Shown piece by piece: positions 8,083 through 14,968 of a stretch of 34,507 bases of DNA. Positions within the stretch are counted from its first letter, which is position 1. Each line of letters starts with the position of its first letter. Origin of the DNA: Planctomycetota bacterium (GTDB lineage: Bacteria > Planctomycetota > Planctomycetia > Pirellulales > Pirellulaceae); contig CAUJKA010000358.1 of assembly GCA_963204965.1 (NCBI GenBank), positions 1 through 34,507 on the forward strand, in the 5' to 3' direction. A program made the translations under genes and the position numbers. The notes below the pieces were generated by a model. The model worked only from the letters and a program-made list of their open reading frames with translations, was not told where the DNA came from and did no database searches.

Positions 8083-8640
8083 TTACTTCGCTGACCAATC
8101 ATCAAGAGCAAGCTTGAAAGTGTCGTATTGCCCTTGTTTGTACAAAACGAAACGCACAAGTTCGATGCCGATGTTCGCGTCGAGGAACGAGCAGACCGAA
8201 GCGATGGCTATGCGTGCGGCGTCAGCGATTGGAAAGCGATAGGCACCAGTAGATATTGCGGGGAAGGCGATTGATTTGCAGTTGTGGTCGATCGCAGCTT
8301 GCAAGGCATGAACGTGCAGTTGTCGCAACTGTGCGTGGGCTTTTTCCGCGTACTTTTCATTGTAGAACGGCCCCACCGCATGTATTACAAATTTCGCGGC
8401 AAGTTTTCCTGCGGTCGTGACTTGAACATGACCGGTTTCGCATCGACGACCATTTTCGTCGGCCGGAAATTGCAGACAAAGTTCTTTGAGCTCGGGCCCA
8501 GCCGCTCGGTGGATAGCGCCATCCACGCCACCGCCGCCAGCAAGTTTGGTATTGGCAGCGTTTACGATAGCATCCGTACGCTGATCGACGATGTTGCCGA
8601 TTACAAGCTCAACGCTGCCATGTTTGAGTTTCCGAATCAC
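8083..8640 (-). CDS. Macro-domain ADP-ribosyl hydrolase (MacroD/YmdB type), 185 aa
   Basis: A complete single macro domain. It shows the family signatures in order: GNIVDQRTDAIVNAAN at 15-30, AGGGGVDGAIHRAAGP at 34-49, CETGHVQVT at 67-75, FVIHAVGPFY at 84-93 and FPAISTGAYRFP at 126-137. These form the ADP-ribose pocket and match MacroD-type enzymes, which remove O-acetyl from O-acetyl-ADP-ribose and ADP-ribose from acidic residues. All pocket motifs are intact, so activity is expected. The GTG start overlaps the stop of the upstream antitoxin gene (GTGA), which indicates translational coupling. The role in this setting (housekeeping versus toxin neutralisation) is inference. Confidence 0.93.
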   Translation of the reverse strand: MIRKLKHGSVELVIGNIVDQRTDAIVNAANTKLAGGGGVDGAIHRAAGPELKELCLQFPADENGRRCETGHVQVTTAGKLAAKFVIHAVGPFYNEKYAEKAHAQLRQLHVHALQAAIDHNCKSIAFPAISTGAYRFPIADAARIAIASVCSFLDANIGIELVRFVLYKQGQYDTFKLALDDWSAK

Positions 8641-8861
8641 GTGAGTCGATTCCTCAAGCGTTCTTTCGCAACATCCCAGTCAACGAATTCCGTTCGCCCC
8701 TCTTTTACTGCGGCTAGTCGAGCAGCAAGCACATCTCCGTGCCATTCAGGTGGCGTGACATTCGATGGCTGTTTCGATAGATCTTCCCAAAGGCGTTCCA
8801 TCAAGAGGAGCTTTTCCGCCAGGGTAAACGATTCGATCGGTATTGTTGTGACGTTGTTCAT
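8637..8861 (-). CDS. Putative addiction-module antitoxin (pfam09720-type), 74 aa
   Basis: The sequence follows the Unstab_antitox pattern closely: FTLAEKLLLMERLWEDLS (12-29), then PPEWHGDVLAARLAAVKEG (37-55), then TEFVDWDVAKERLRNRL. In this family the protein normally neutralises a RelE/ParE-type toxin encoded immediately downstream. No such toxin is present here; the next gene, overlapping by 4 bases (GTGA), encodes a macro-domain protein. Either the original toxin was lost and the antitoxin is an orphan, or this is a non-standard pair. ATG start at 8861; promoter would lie in the 8862-8997 gap. Confidence 0.88.
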   Translation of the reverse strand: MNNVTTIPIESFTLAEKLLLMERLWEDLSKQPSNVTPPEWHGDVLAARLAAVKEGRTEFVDWDVAKERLRNRLT

Positions 8862-8921
8862 GACTCTATTTTACACTCAAAAGTGGAGAACTGCAAAGTT
8901 GCGCATCGAGGCGAATGACCG

Positions 8922-8994
8922 CGGGGTTCGGCAATGCGAGCGATTGACTCTACCGCAAGTCAAGTCGACTGTTCAATCGCTCCGTCAGCAACCC
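8922..8994 (-). other. Long hairpin after the 8998-9531 gene
   Basis: TCAATCGCTC and GAGCGATTGA (8973-8982 and 8938-8947) pair perfectly over 10 bp across a 25-base loop. The outer parts GGGTT and AACCC extend the pairing with internal mismatches. It begins a few bases past the stop codon on the minus strand. It could be a terminator, though no T-run follows, or a recombination-type hairpin. Confidence 0.5.
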
Positions 8995-8997
8995 TCG

Positions 8998-9531
8998 TTA
9001 CCCGAAAAAGCTTGCTAAGAACTGCGCTACAGAGTCGATAATGTTGAGCGAAATTTCTGGAACAATAGCTGGATAAGCATACGCGAGAAATGTGAAGGCA
9101 AGTAAGACTGTGTGAAATGCAACGAAGGCGAGGTCTAGTCGTCCGTACGAGGCCCAGAAAAAGAGAAACGAGAGAAAGCCAGCCATGCATCCGCCTAACG
9201 ATCCGATGAAACCAGAGATAATTCTCTCGACTCGACGGGGGCGACAATTAAAAGTCGCTCCCGTTTCCAACGGGATTTTAGGTTTCTCACTCGCGTTTTC
9301 AAGTGCGGATGGCGCGACGACAATCCAGACAGAACCTCCCATCATTACTAATGCGCCAACGATAAAGATGAATGCAGATAGAAGTGATATAGGTCTCGCG
9401 ATTTCAGAAAAGAAACCCAGTAAGCAGAATACGATCGCGAAAGCCAGGATCTCTAACGCTACGCAGAAAATGCCAACCGCTACAAAAACTCTCAGAGAAA
9501 AATTAGCAACAGTCCGAGCGACCTGCTTCAT
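8998..9531 (-). CDS. Four-helix membrane protein, hypothetical, 177 aa
   Basis: Integral membrane protein with hydrophobic segments at about residues 15-42, 47-75, 104-125 and 130-160. A polar loop (ENASEKPKIPLETGATFNCRPRRVERI) separates the two helix pairs. No recognised family, catalytic motif or lipobox. ATG start at 9531. It sits between two other minus-strand hypothetical genes with gaps of 120 and 136 bp. A long hairpin follows its stop codon. Confidence 0.65.
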   Translation of the reverse strand: MKQVARTVANFSLRVFVAVGIFCVALEILAFAIVFCLLGFFSEIARPISLLSAFIFIVGALVMMGGSVWIVVAPSALENASEKPKIPLETGATFNCRPRRVERIISGFIGSLGGCMAGFLSFLFFWASYGRLDLAFVAFHTVLLAFTFLAYAYPAIVPEISLNIIDSVAQFLASFFG

Positions 9532-9609
9532 CTTGTTTGCGTCCTAATCTGGATAGTATTGCTAGTTGTCACCGGCTAAGGTTGTTCAGCTACTGTAAAC
9601 GAGAGAATT

Positions 9610-9641
9610 CGCTGTTGATCGTCACTAGTCTGACGACAGCG
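9610..9641 (-). terminator. Two-part hairpin after the 9652 gene
   Basis: Read on the minus strand, CGCTGT then CGTCA pairs with TGACG then ACAGCG, with a 6-base loop and a 4-base bulge. It starts about ten bases past the stop codon of the upstream gene. There is no T-run, so this is a candidate transcript end only. Confidence 0.4.
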
Positions 9642-9651
9642 TGATCCAATT

Positions 9652-10026
9652 CTACCATAGCATCTTCGTCCACCAGTAGCAGAAGATGCACAACACTGGG
9701 ACGAGAAGGATTGTAGTTATCCAACGAAACCGGTGACGCCTAACAATTGCTATGGCAGCAAGGACCGTTGATACTAGCAGCAAGGCCGAACACCAAACAA
9801 TGGACATGAAGATGAATCCTAGAGTCACAAATCCTGGGTCGCCGCCTGTTGGCATTGAATTCGCTCGATGAAGTGTCCACGCTAGGCAGGCACCTAGGAA
9901 GCCTAGGATCGCAAGCGAAGCAAGGGAGACTCCTGGAGATCTCATTGTTTCGTTCTTGGACAAGGTAACTGCATGCCGATGCTTCGCGTTCTGGGGTGGT
10001 TCATACGGATGCGACCATTTAGGCAA
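9652..10026 (-). CDS. Small membrane protein, NPYEPP-like start, 124 aa
   Basis: Two or three hydrophobic segments (about SLASLAILGFLGACLAWTL, FVTLGFIFMSIVWCSALLLVSTVLAAIAIV and TTILLVPVLCIFCYWW) make this an integral membrane protein. The text WSHPYEPPQ just inside the proposed TTG start at 10026 resembles the NPYxPP opening of small planctomycete membrane proteins, which is why I extend beyond the inner ATG at 9945. The frame stays open to 10185, but that part is translated repeat sequence. Function unknown. Confidence 0.55.
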   Translation of the reverse strand: MPKWSHPYEPPQNAKHRHAVTLSKNETMRSPGVSLASLAILGFLGACLAWTLHRANSMPTGGDPGFVTLGFIFMSIVWCSALLLVSTVLAAIAIVRRHRFRWITTILLVPVLCIFCYWWTKMLW

Positions 10027-10128
10027 GTTCTTAATCGAAATGTGAGAGTGAGAGTAGTTGGTCGCACGCTGATCATTCCCGTTTTCTGCTCCGGCGAGCC
10101 AAATCGGCGGTGACTCTAGTACAACATT

Positions 10129-10222
10129 CTTTTGTGTTCTTTGTGAGTTTTGGTGGCTAGCAAGATTGCAGATTTGCCAAGACATTGACTGGCCACGAAA
10201 AACACAAAGGCCACAAAATCAA
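10129..10222. repeat. Inverted pair of CCACGAAAAACACAAAGG repeats
   Basis: The plus-strand unit GGCCACGAAAAACACAAAGG lies at about 10191-10210, continuing CCACAAAATC. A near-complement (TTTTGTGTTCTTTGTG...GGTGGC) lies at about 10129-10155. Together they could fold into a long stem with a loop of about 40 bases. Single plus-strand copies of the unit occur at about 3470 and 4155. Confidence 0.7.
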
Positions 10223-10307
10223 CCGGCGTTCATCTGTTGAGATGCCACTTCGATGCGGCTGGCTCGATTGTGTAGGTTCCCGCGGCTGGTTCGCTGGTTC
10301 GGAAGAG

Positions 10308-10832
10308 TCACGAGTTGTGATCGGGATAGTAACCGTCAAAACCGAAGTACATCTCAAAGCCGATTCGACATCTCAATCCGGCTATGCGGTTCACGGCGTC
10401 TGCCGCAAATTTGGCATCGTTATTTCGGAAGCAACAAACCAGTCGCCCTGCGTGATCGTGAATGGACACCATACCGACGCCCTCGTCGTTGTCTGCGGTT
10501 GCGGTGTAAAGATCCGCTGCGAGCTGACCAAATGGCTCACTTTCTGTGTCGATCGATAAGGCGTGGTCGACAATAGCTTCCTCCGACCAAATACCCGGGA
10601 TCAGCGTTCTTCGTTTTTCTTCCAGAAGGACTTCTTCCAGTCGATAAGCGACACCAGGTATCGGCCAAGCATTTTGAACTACGCGGACGAGCTTACCTGC
10701 GTGCTGATCCATCGCCGGTTCGCCGTAGAGCAGTTCGTTTTCTGCATACAGGGCTTGAAGCATTCTAATTGTTTCGGCTGATGCAAGCTTCGCATATTCA
10801 TGAACGCGGAAAGCAGCGGGATGGAATGTCAT
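10308..10832 (-). CDS. Hypothetical protein, 174 aa
   Basis: Soluble protein without recognised domain. The N-terminal half is helical and acidic (AKLASAETIRMLQALYAENELLYGEPAMDQHAGKLV), the second half contains a possible beta part (GVGMVSIHDHAGRLVCCFRNNDAKFAADAVNRIAGLRCRIGFEMYFGFDGYYPD). I chose the ATG at 10832 (MTFHPAAF) because an AGGA-like stretch precedes it by about eight bases; a GTG at 10856 in frame is an alternative. It lies 63 bp downstream of the repeat-bearing membrane gene and may share its transcript. No function can be assigned. Confidence 0.6.
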   Translation of the reverse strand: MTFHPAAFRVHEYAKLASAETIRMLQALYAENELLYGEPAMDQHAGKLVRVVQNAWPIPGVAYRLEEVLLEEKRRTLIPGIWSEEAIVDHALSIDTESEPFGQLAADLYTATADNDEGVGMVSIHDHAGRLVCCFRNNDAKFAADAVNRIAGLRCRIGFEMYFGFDGYYPDHNS

Positions 10833-10895
10833 TGTGTCCTGCGCCTCGGGGAACACGAGTGCTTCAGGTGCCTGTATGGTTGTCTCAAATGCAAG

Positions 10896-11687
10896 TCAAA
10901 ACGTCGGGGCGAAGGCATCGTCTGCTCCCCGTTGTTCTGCCCTGTCGCGACGCTGTGAATACCACTTGGCGGAGATACTAAGCACCGCAAAGATTGCGGG
11001 AGAGAAATATATTGCACAAATATAGTAGTAAAGACCCCAACCCCAAAATGCGTTTGAAAAGAATCGACCAAGAAGAATGAGCAGGGCGACGACCAGTGTT
11101 CCTAGAAACATAGTTCTGACAGAAAATTGTCCGAACTGCTGGAATGAGTATGCGACGCAGAATTGCACGATGAATAGGGAAACGATGTTTTCCATCAGCC
11201 AAAACCAGTGAGTAGTCGTTGCGACATTCCTCGATGTGGACGTGACCGTGTGTTCTTGATACGTGAATGGCCACCCGATTACGATTGTCGAGCTGTGCAT
11301 CGATATGACCGTCGTTCTAGACGTCGTACGGTACGTCGAACTGCCTTCTGCCGAACTGTACGTCAAGCTGTCTACTGTCGAACTGTCTACTGTCGAACTG
11401 TCTACTGTCGAACTGTCTACTGTCGAACTGTCTACTGTCGAACTGTCTGCTGTCGAACTGTCTGCTGTCGAACTGTCTGCTGTCGAACTGTCTGCTGTCG
11501 AACTGTCTGCTGTCGAACTGTTTGTGGTCGGATTTTCAGAGACGTTAATAGGTTCGTCATGCAGTTCTGAAAACGATTCGTAGGTGAAGTTCCGCGGTAT
11601 ATTCTGGTTAACGGCGAACACTAGCCAAAGAAGGAATGCGGACCACGTGAGTAAATTCCAACGACGAGGGTGCAAGTTCATTTGCAT
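10896..11687 (-). CDS. Membrane protein with ten-copy SSTxD pentapeptide repeat, 263 aa
   Basis: An N-terminal hydrophobic segment (about residues 11-27) is followed by an extracytoplasmic-looking serine/threonine-rich part. In it, residues of the form SSTAD (five) and then SSTVD (five) are repeated in tandem, followed by degenerate SST and TSR text. The C-terminal third has about three hydrophobic segments (SLFIVQFCVAYSF, TMFLGTLVVALLILLG, WGLYYYICAIYFSPAIFAVL). The repeat likely forms a flexible, possibly modified, spacer between membrane helices. The charged tail (SQRRDRAEQRGADDAF) may be cytoplasmic. No family is recognised. ATG start at 11687. The next gene lies 63 bp downstream. Confidence 0.65.
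   Translation of the reverse strand: MQMNLHPRRWNLLTWSAFLLWLVFAVNQNIPRNFTYESFSELHDEPINVSENPTTNSSTADSSTADSSTADSSTADSSTADSSTVDSSTVDSSTVDSSTVDSSTVDSLTYSSAEGSSTYRTTSRTTVISMHSSTIVIGWPFTYQEHTVTSTSRNVATTTHWFWLMENIVSLFIVQFCVAYSFQQFGQFSVRTMFLGTLVVALLILLGRFFSNAFWGWGLYYYICAIYFSPAIFAVLSISAKWYSQRRDRAEQRGADDAFAPTF
11371..11520 (+). repeat. 15-bp tandem repeat, ten copies, in frame
   Basis: Ten head-to-tail 15-bp units: five TCTACTGTCGAACTG followed by five TCTGCTGTCGAACTG. The only difference is A or G at the fourth base, and it is cleanly blocked. Degenerate units flank both sides. The unit length is a multiple of three, so copy-number change keeps the coding frame of the minus-strand gene. Confidence 0.97.
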
Positions 11688-11782
11688 TGGTATTCAAAGC
11701 TTAGTTCTGTCGTGTCGGCTTTGGTTTCACCGAAGATCTGATTTTGCAACAACGCGAGCCGTTCCCCATGGTGGGTCGAAGG

Positions 11783-12463
11783 TTACCATTCTTCGTCTTC
11801 AACGATGATGCAATCTTTGAGGGCTGTCCTTAGCTCGCTCCGAGCTTTCAACGATAGCCATCCACGTCCGACATTTAGTTTCTTTAGCTGTCTGAGTTCC
11901 ATTAAATGTCGAATTGCAGCGTCAGTCAATTTGGTCTTGGAGGAATCGTAGCAGTAAACAGTCAACGTTTCTAAGTTGGTAAGGGATTGCAATGCGGCAA
12001 GACCATCGTCGGTCAAATCTAAGTTGATCAAATGAAGCGTCTTCAGGCTGTCGACTTGAGACAGCCTTTTTAGCCCATTATCGCCGACGGCACCGCCAAG
12101 GACGGTCAGTTTCTCAAGATTGGGCAACGAAGCGATGGATTCTACGCCAGTATCTGTCAAGTCAGTCGTCTCGAAGGATAGACTCTGGACCTCAGGCATT
12201 CCAGCCAATCGTTTTACCAGTACGTCGGTATTTCGCGTGGAATAGAAGTAAGTCCAAGATCTTTGCCCTGAGGTCAGGCTTTTAATCTCGCCTTGGATCC
12301 ACTCTTCAGTAAGTTGATTGACGTAGAGTTCCTGCCGAATGCTCGCACGCTCTGATGCCCGTCGAGTTGCCTGAAATGCCGCATTGAAGAAGCAGAACAA
12401 AGCGACGCCCGTCGCGCTTGCGATCAACGCATAGACAGAGATTTTTGAGCTGGAGGATTTCAT
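11783..12463 (-). CDS. Leucine-rich-repeat protein with N-terminal membrane anchor, 226 aa
   Basis: Residues 8-28 form a hydrophobic segment, probably an anchor, followed by a helical stretch. From about residue 90 the sequence contains repeats of the type LTDTGVESIASLPNLEKLTVLGG, LSQVDSLKTLHLINLDLTDDGLAAL and LTDAAIRHLMELRQLKKLNVG, with about 24-residue spacing. This is the LRR style common in planctomycetes (LTDxGLxxLxxLxxLxxLxLxx). Such proteins usually act as binding scaffolds, and no enzymatic domain is attached. The C-terminus is acidic (IVEDEEW). ATG start at 12463; a perfect GGGTTC hairpin lies about 22-38 bases upstream. Confidence 0.85.
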   Translation of the reverse strand: MKSSSSKISVYALIASATGVALFCFFNAAFQATRRASERASIRQELYVNQLTEEWIQGEIKSLTSGQRSWTYFYSTRNTDVLVKRLAGMPEVQSLSFETTDLTDTGVESIASLPNLEKLTVLGGAVGDNGLKRLSQVDSLKTLHLINLDLTDDGLAALQSLTNLETLTVYCYDSSKTKLTDAAIRHLMELRQLKKLNVGRGWLSLKARSELRTALKDCIIVEDEEW

Positions 12464-12484
12464 TTAGTTTGCTGACGAAGAGTT

Positions 12485-12501
12485 GGGTTCGGGCGAACCC
12501 G
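12485..12501. other. Short perfect hairpin upstream of LRR gene
   Basis: GGGTTCG..CGAACCC forms a compact stem in the leader of the minus-strand LRR gene. It could be the transcript end of the doubtful gene upstream or part of the LRR leader. No T-run is present. Confidence 0.35.
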
Positions 12502-12525
12502 TAAGCTGTTAGGCAAATTGCGTTT

Positions 12526-12915
12526 TCATCGCGAATTTGATCGCGGCAATTCGCGTTCGCCAATAATTGGTAGCCGCCTTTCTGTCCTCGAGATTGATAC
12601 TTGGAAGTCGAACATCCTGGGAGGCAGCCCTCCACCGCATGTGGATGCGCTGAATAGTAGACGAGGTCTCGACGCAAGCTTCCATCCGAAGGCATCCTGC
12701 GGTGGTCTAGATAAACCGGCAATAAGATCTCGTCCGAAACGGATTTCTAGCTCCTTGCGAAGTTCGTCACAGCTTTCGAAACCAGCGATCGGATTCATCC
12801 ACACATTCACTTTTGCGTTTCGATTCACCCATACACAATGACCTTTTCCTAAATAACAACTGAAAACAAGGTAGTGCGGAAGAGACCATGCCTTCAGGAA
12901 ACGCCCGACTCGCAA
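12526..12915 (-). CDS. Doubtful hypothetical protein, 129 aa
   Basis: Open frame beginning with TTG at 12915. The middle part (VNVWMNPIAGFESCDELRKELEIRFGRDLIAGL) looks like a helix-containing protein, while the C-terminal third is basic and irregular. No family is recognised. I include it because it fits the close spacing of neighbours (43 bp and 62 bp gaps) and the gap would otherwise be large. It may be a remnant of a longer gene. Confidence 0.3.
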   Translation of the reverse strand: MRVGRFLKAWSLPHYLVFSCYLGKGHCVWVNRNAKVNVWMNPIAGFESCDELRKELEIRFGRDLIAGLSRPPQDAFGWKLASRPRLLFSASTCGGGLPPRMFDFQVSISRTERRLPIIGERELPRSNSR

Positions 12916-12958
12916 GTCCCGTGCATTTTTGCGCTCGACGATCGCGGATTACAACATT

Positions 12959-13195
12959 TCATTGAAGCGGAAATTCCCCAGTCTTCAAAGTGAATCCGTA
13001 GGCAGTAGAGCCTGTGAAGTTTGCTCCATCCAATATCGCACCTGCAGTTTCCGAACTCTCAAGCACGGGACCTAGGCTTGGTACCGCGGGGCCTGTGGGG
13101 CGTCGTCGATGCGGACGGGATTGTACGGCAGGAAGTAGTAAGCCATGCAGAACAGCACATAATACCAGAATGACAATCAACTCTACTATCGTCAT
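12959..13195 (-). CDS. Short pseudopilin/DUF1559-like protein, 78 aa
   Basis: It starts RMTIVELIVILVLCAVLHGL followed by LLPAVQSRPHRRR. This mirrors the opening of planctomycete DUF1559 pseudopilins ([34 protein letters not shown]), including the conserved glutamate at position 5 and the LLPAVQ motif. DUF1559 proteins are usually about 300 residues, so this one is strongly shortened and lacks the glycine of the peptidase site. The chosen ATG at 13195 overlaps the stop of the upstream gene (ATGA), which supports it over the longer frame to 13261. It may be a decayed relative or a small membrane protein that kept the helix. Confidence 0.5.
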   Translation of the reverse strand: MTIVELIVILVLCAVLHGLLLPAVQSRPHRRRPTGPAVPSLGPVLESSETAGAILDGANFTGSTAYGFTLKTGEFPLQ

Positions 13196-13434
13196 GCGTT
13201 GATGATTGATGGGATTAAGCGACGCATTTTGAACTGGGACAATGAAAACCAGATCACGCAATTCAATGCGAGAGCAGGCCCAATCCCGTATATTCCAAAT
13301 GATCTCCAGCCAGCAAATACGATCGCAACGAGCCCTGTAACGACGAATAATGCGCAGAGTGTGAATTGTCTGGACTGAGTTTTAGGATTTGATATTCCGC
13401 TGCTAATTCTCGTTTTCGAGTGCTCCTTGCGCAT
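13192..13434 (-). CDS. Small two-helix membrane protein, 80 aa
   Basis: After a polar N-terminus comes RQFTLCALFVVTGLVAIVFAGW, then a second hydrophobic segment (GIGPALALNCVIWFSL) and a short basic tail. The RQFxLxxLFxxxTLxAxxxA pattern is typical of small planctomycete membrane proteins of unknown role. ATG start at 13434. The stop overlaps the start of the DUF1559-like gene by four bases (ATGA), so the two are translationally coupled. Confidence 0.55.
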   Translation of the reverse strand: MRKEHSKTRISSGISNPKTQSRQFTLCALFVVTGLVAIVFAGWRSFGIYGIGPALALNCVIWFSLSQFKMRRLIPSIINA

Positions 13435-13549
13435 GGCTTAGTTGTCGCATCTGTCGATATAGGAATCAATCGGATTTTGGTGCCTTCGCGCCGAGCTTGT
13501 CGGGAACCTTCGTGGACGATTTTGTACTGACTCTCGTGAAATGCAGTGT

Positions 13550-13912
13550 TTAGACTTCATCACTTGCGCGATCGCACTCTGTCATCCTTCGGACAATTGC
13601 ACGCTCATCTTCTGACTCAGCATATTCAATCATTGTATTTGCTGCCATGATTCTTACAGATAGTTCATCGGCAAAGGATCGCGTAGTTGAGAAAACCTGC
13701 AATATCCCCCAATCTTGATTGGACACTTCCGCCCATATCATGTTCTGACGATCTTCTTTTACTAGTCGAACTATTGCTGATTGAGAGCCATATGCACAAA
13801 TGAATCGAGCTTCGTTTATATTGCTCGACGACAAAGGGTCGCACGAAAAGCCCTGCGATCGTACGACACTTGCAAATTTGTCCCAAAGCTCAAGGCAAAT
13901 GCGAAACTGCAT
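13550..13912 (-). CDS. Hypothetical protein, 120 aa
   Basis: Soluble protein without recognised family. It opens with MQFRICLELWDKFASVVRSQGFSCDPL and has an alternating beta/alpha look, with a late helix rich in glutamate (MIEYAESEDERAIVRRMTECDRA). No signal peptide or membrane helix. ATG start at 13912. It lies 52 bp downstream of the small membrane protein gene at 13965-14213, in the same direction, so co-transcription is likely. Confidence 0.55.
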   Translation of the reverse strand: MQFRICLELWDKFASVVRSQGFSCDPLSSSNINEARFICAYGSQSAIVRLVKEDRQNMIWAEVSNQDWGILQVFSTTRSFADELSVRIMAANTMIEYAESEDERAIVRRMTECDRASDEV

Positions 13913-13964
13913 TTAGTGATCTTACCCTTCTCGCCAAAGCTACGAGGCTACGAAAATCCGAAGC

Positions 13965-14213
13965 CTAGCCCATCCCGATTGCAATTGCCAAAATCGCGAC
14001 GCGAACTACGAAGCCACCGAGAACCATGAAGAACGGAATCTTCAATTCTTGGAAGTGCATCAGGCCAAACAGAATACACAATGGAGAAATAATGAGGCAA
14101 CCGACTCCCCAAAGGGTTTCGCCTTCACTGAAAGCCATTACGGTAATCCAGAGCCAGCCGATTACGCCAGCTGCAAGTGCAATCAACGAGAGAATCCCAA
14201 GTATCGTTTCCAT
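13965..14213 (-). CDS. Small membrane protein, 82 aa
   Basis: Nearly the whole protein is hydrophobic: segments at about residues 3-28, 34-52 and 58-80, with the polar loops FSEGETLWG and HFQELKI between. Three membrane helices are likely. No family is recognised. ATG start at 14213. It is the first gene of the minus-strand run and faces away from the plus-strand operon starting at 14969, so the 14214-14968 gap should hold promoters for both directions. Confidence 0.6.
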   Translation of the reverse strand: METILGILSLIALAAGVIGWLWITVMAFSEGETLWGVGCLIISPLCILFGLMHFQELKIPFFMVLGGFVVRVAILAIAIGMG

Positions 14214-14461
14214 GTTTTCAAGTCTGTGATGTAGGTGTGAGTTTGAAGGATTAGTCTGTTGGATACGGTCATTCCTCTTTAGGTATAGATATTAGTTGCC
14301 TCAAGTGTGTCCGCAAATGGGGCAAGAAGATGTTGGGGCATGGGGAAAGGAATTGGATACCACTAATCTGCACTGATGGGCACTAATGATTAGTGAAGAA
14401 TATCGAGGTGGGCGTTCTCTGGGCTAACGAAAAAGGAGCCGACGGGATGTGGCTGCTACTA

Positions 14462-14554
14462 TCGCCCTCACCGCTTATGGCTCGCATTACTCGCCACGCG
14501 ACTCTCCCGCGAATGAGTCAATCGCTAAACGGATAGTCAGCGCGCGGGAGAGTT
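14462..14554 (-). repeat. Palindromic dispersed repeat, copy 2 of 3 (inverted)
   Basis: Read on the minus strand it gives CTCTCCCGCGCGCTGAC, CGTTTAGCG, TCATTCGCGGGAGAGTCGCG and GCGGTGAGGGCGA, matching the copies at 3645-3740 and 25625-25719. The arms of the hairpin are conserved while the loop varies. Confidence 0.85.
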
Positions 14555-14663
14555 CAAGACTCGTGCTTGCATAGACAAAAGAGCTGCTAAAGTTGTTTGG
14601 GAGAGTTGTGCTACATCAAGTGTTGAACGTTATGGAGGTTTTGATAGTAGCGTAGTCAAACCT

Positions 14664-14688
14664 GGTCAAACCCGGCAGGAGTTTGACC
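14664..14688. repeat. GGTCAAAC perfect hairpin repeat
   Basis: GGTCAAAC and GTTTGACC form an 8-bp perfect stem around CCGGCAGGA. A nearby half-copy (GTCAAACCT, about 14655) suggests a larger palindrome. I recall such GGTCAAACCCGGCAGG motifs as frequent intergenic repeats in planctomycetes. Confidence 0.6.
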
Positions 14689-14721
14689 TACCCGGATGTG
14701 TCTGTCTCGTGATGCCTAGAA

Positions 14722-14748
14722 TACCGACCGGGCAAGCCGGTGGGATTA
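14722..14748 (-). repeat. GGCTTGCCCGGTCGGT dispersed repeat, copy 2 of 3
   Basis: On the plus strand it reads TACCGACCGGGCAAGCCGG followed by TGGGATTA, the complement of the unit at 3778-3810. It lies in the same relative orientation to the TCTCCCGCG repeat as in the other two loci. Confidence 0.8.
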
Positions 14749-14968
14749 AGGGCTGATGATTAGTGGGAATTAGTGCTGATTAGTGGTAGAAGATGGTCTG
14801 CGATCGCTTTGGCAAGAACACGCGATCAGCTATCATGTTGCCCACGCTGTTTCCAGCACCGCCGCCCGTTAAATGACTAATCACAGAGTTGTGACGGGCT
14901 ACGCCGACCGTGCGAAGCAGTCTGCTAAACTTTGAATTGTCATCCGCCGAGCATTTACGCAGCAATTT

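Larger units (their letters stand above)
14356..14788. repeat. Composite element bounded by ACTAAT-rich inverted repeats
   Basis: The left end reads TACCACTAATCTGCACTGAT and the right end, read on the minus strand, TACCACTAATCAGCACTAAT; similarity continues for about 35 bases with mismatches. They enclose about 360 bases holding three other repeats. The layout is that of a MITE-like element, but no target-site duplication was established. Confidence 0.5.
14214..14968. other. Divergent intergenic region with nested repeats
   Basis: No gene is supported in these 755 bases. It separates divergent gene blocks, so promoters for both should be here, though none could be pinned down. The central part is made of repeats: an inverted pair of ACTAAT-rich segments (14356-14395 and 14754-14788), the inverted TCTCCCGCG repeat, a GGTCAAAC hairpin (14664-14688) and the TACCGACCGGGCAAGCCGG unit. 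Confidence 0.65.

Noticed and set aside
8284..9018. Plus-strand open frame over the macro and antitoxin genes
   Set aside because: It is antisense to two genes with firm family matches.
11208..11570. Plus-strand frame with CRTVYCRTVYC repeats
   Set aside because: It is the tandem repeat read on the other strand; the minus-strand reading gives membrane helices and a plausible protein.
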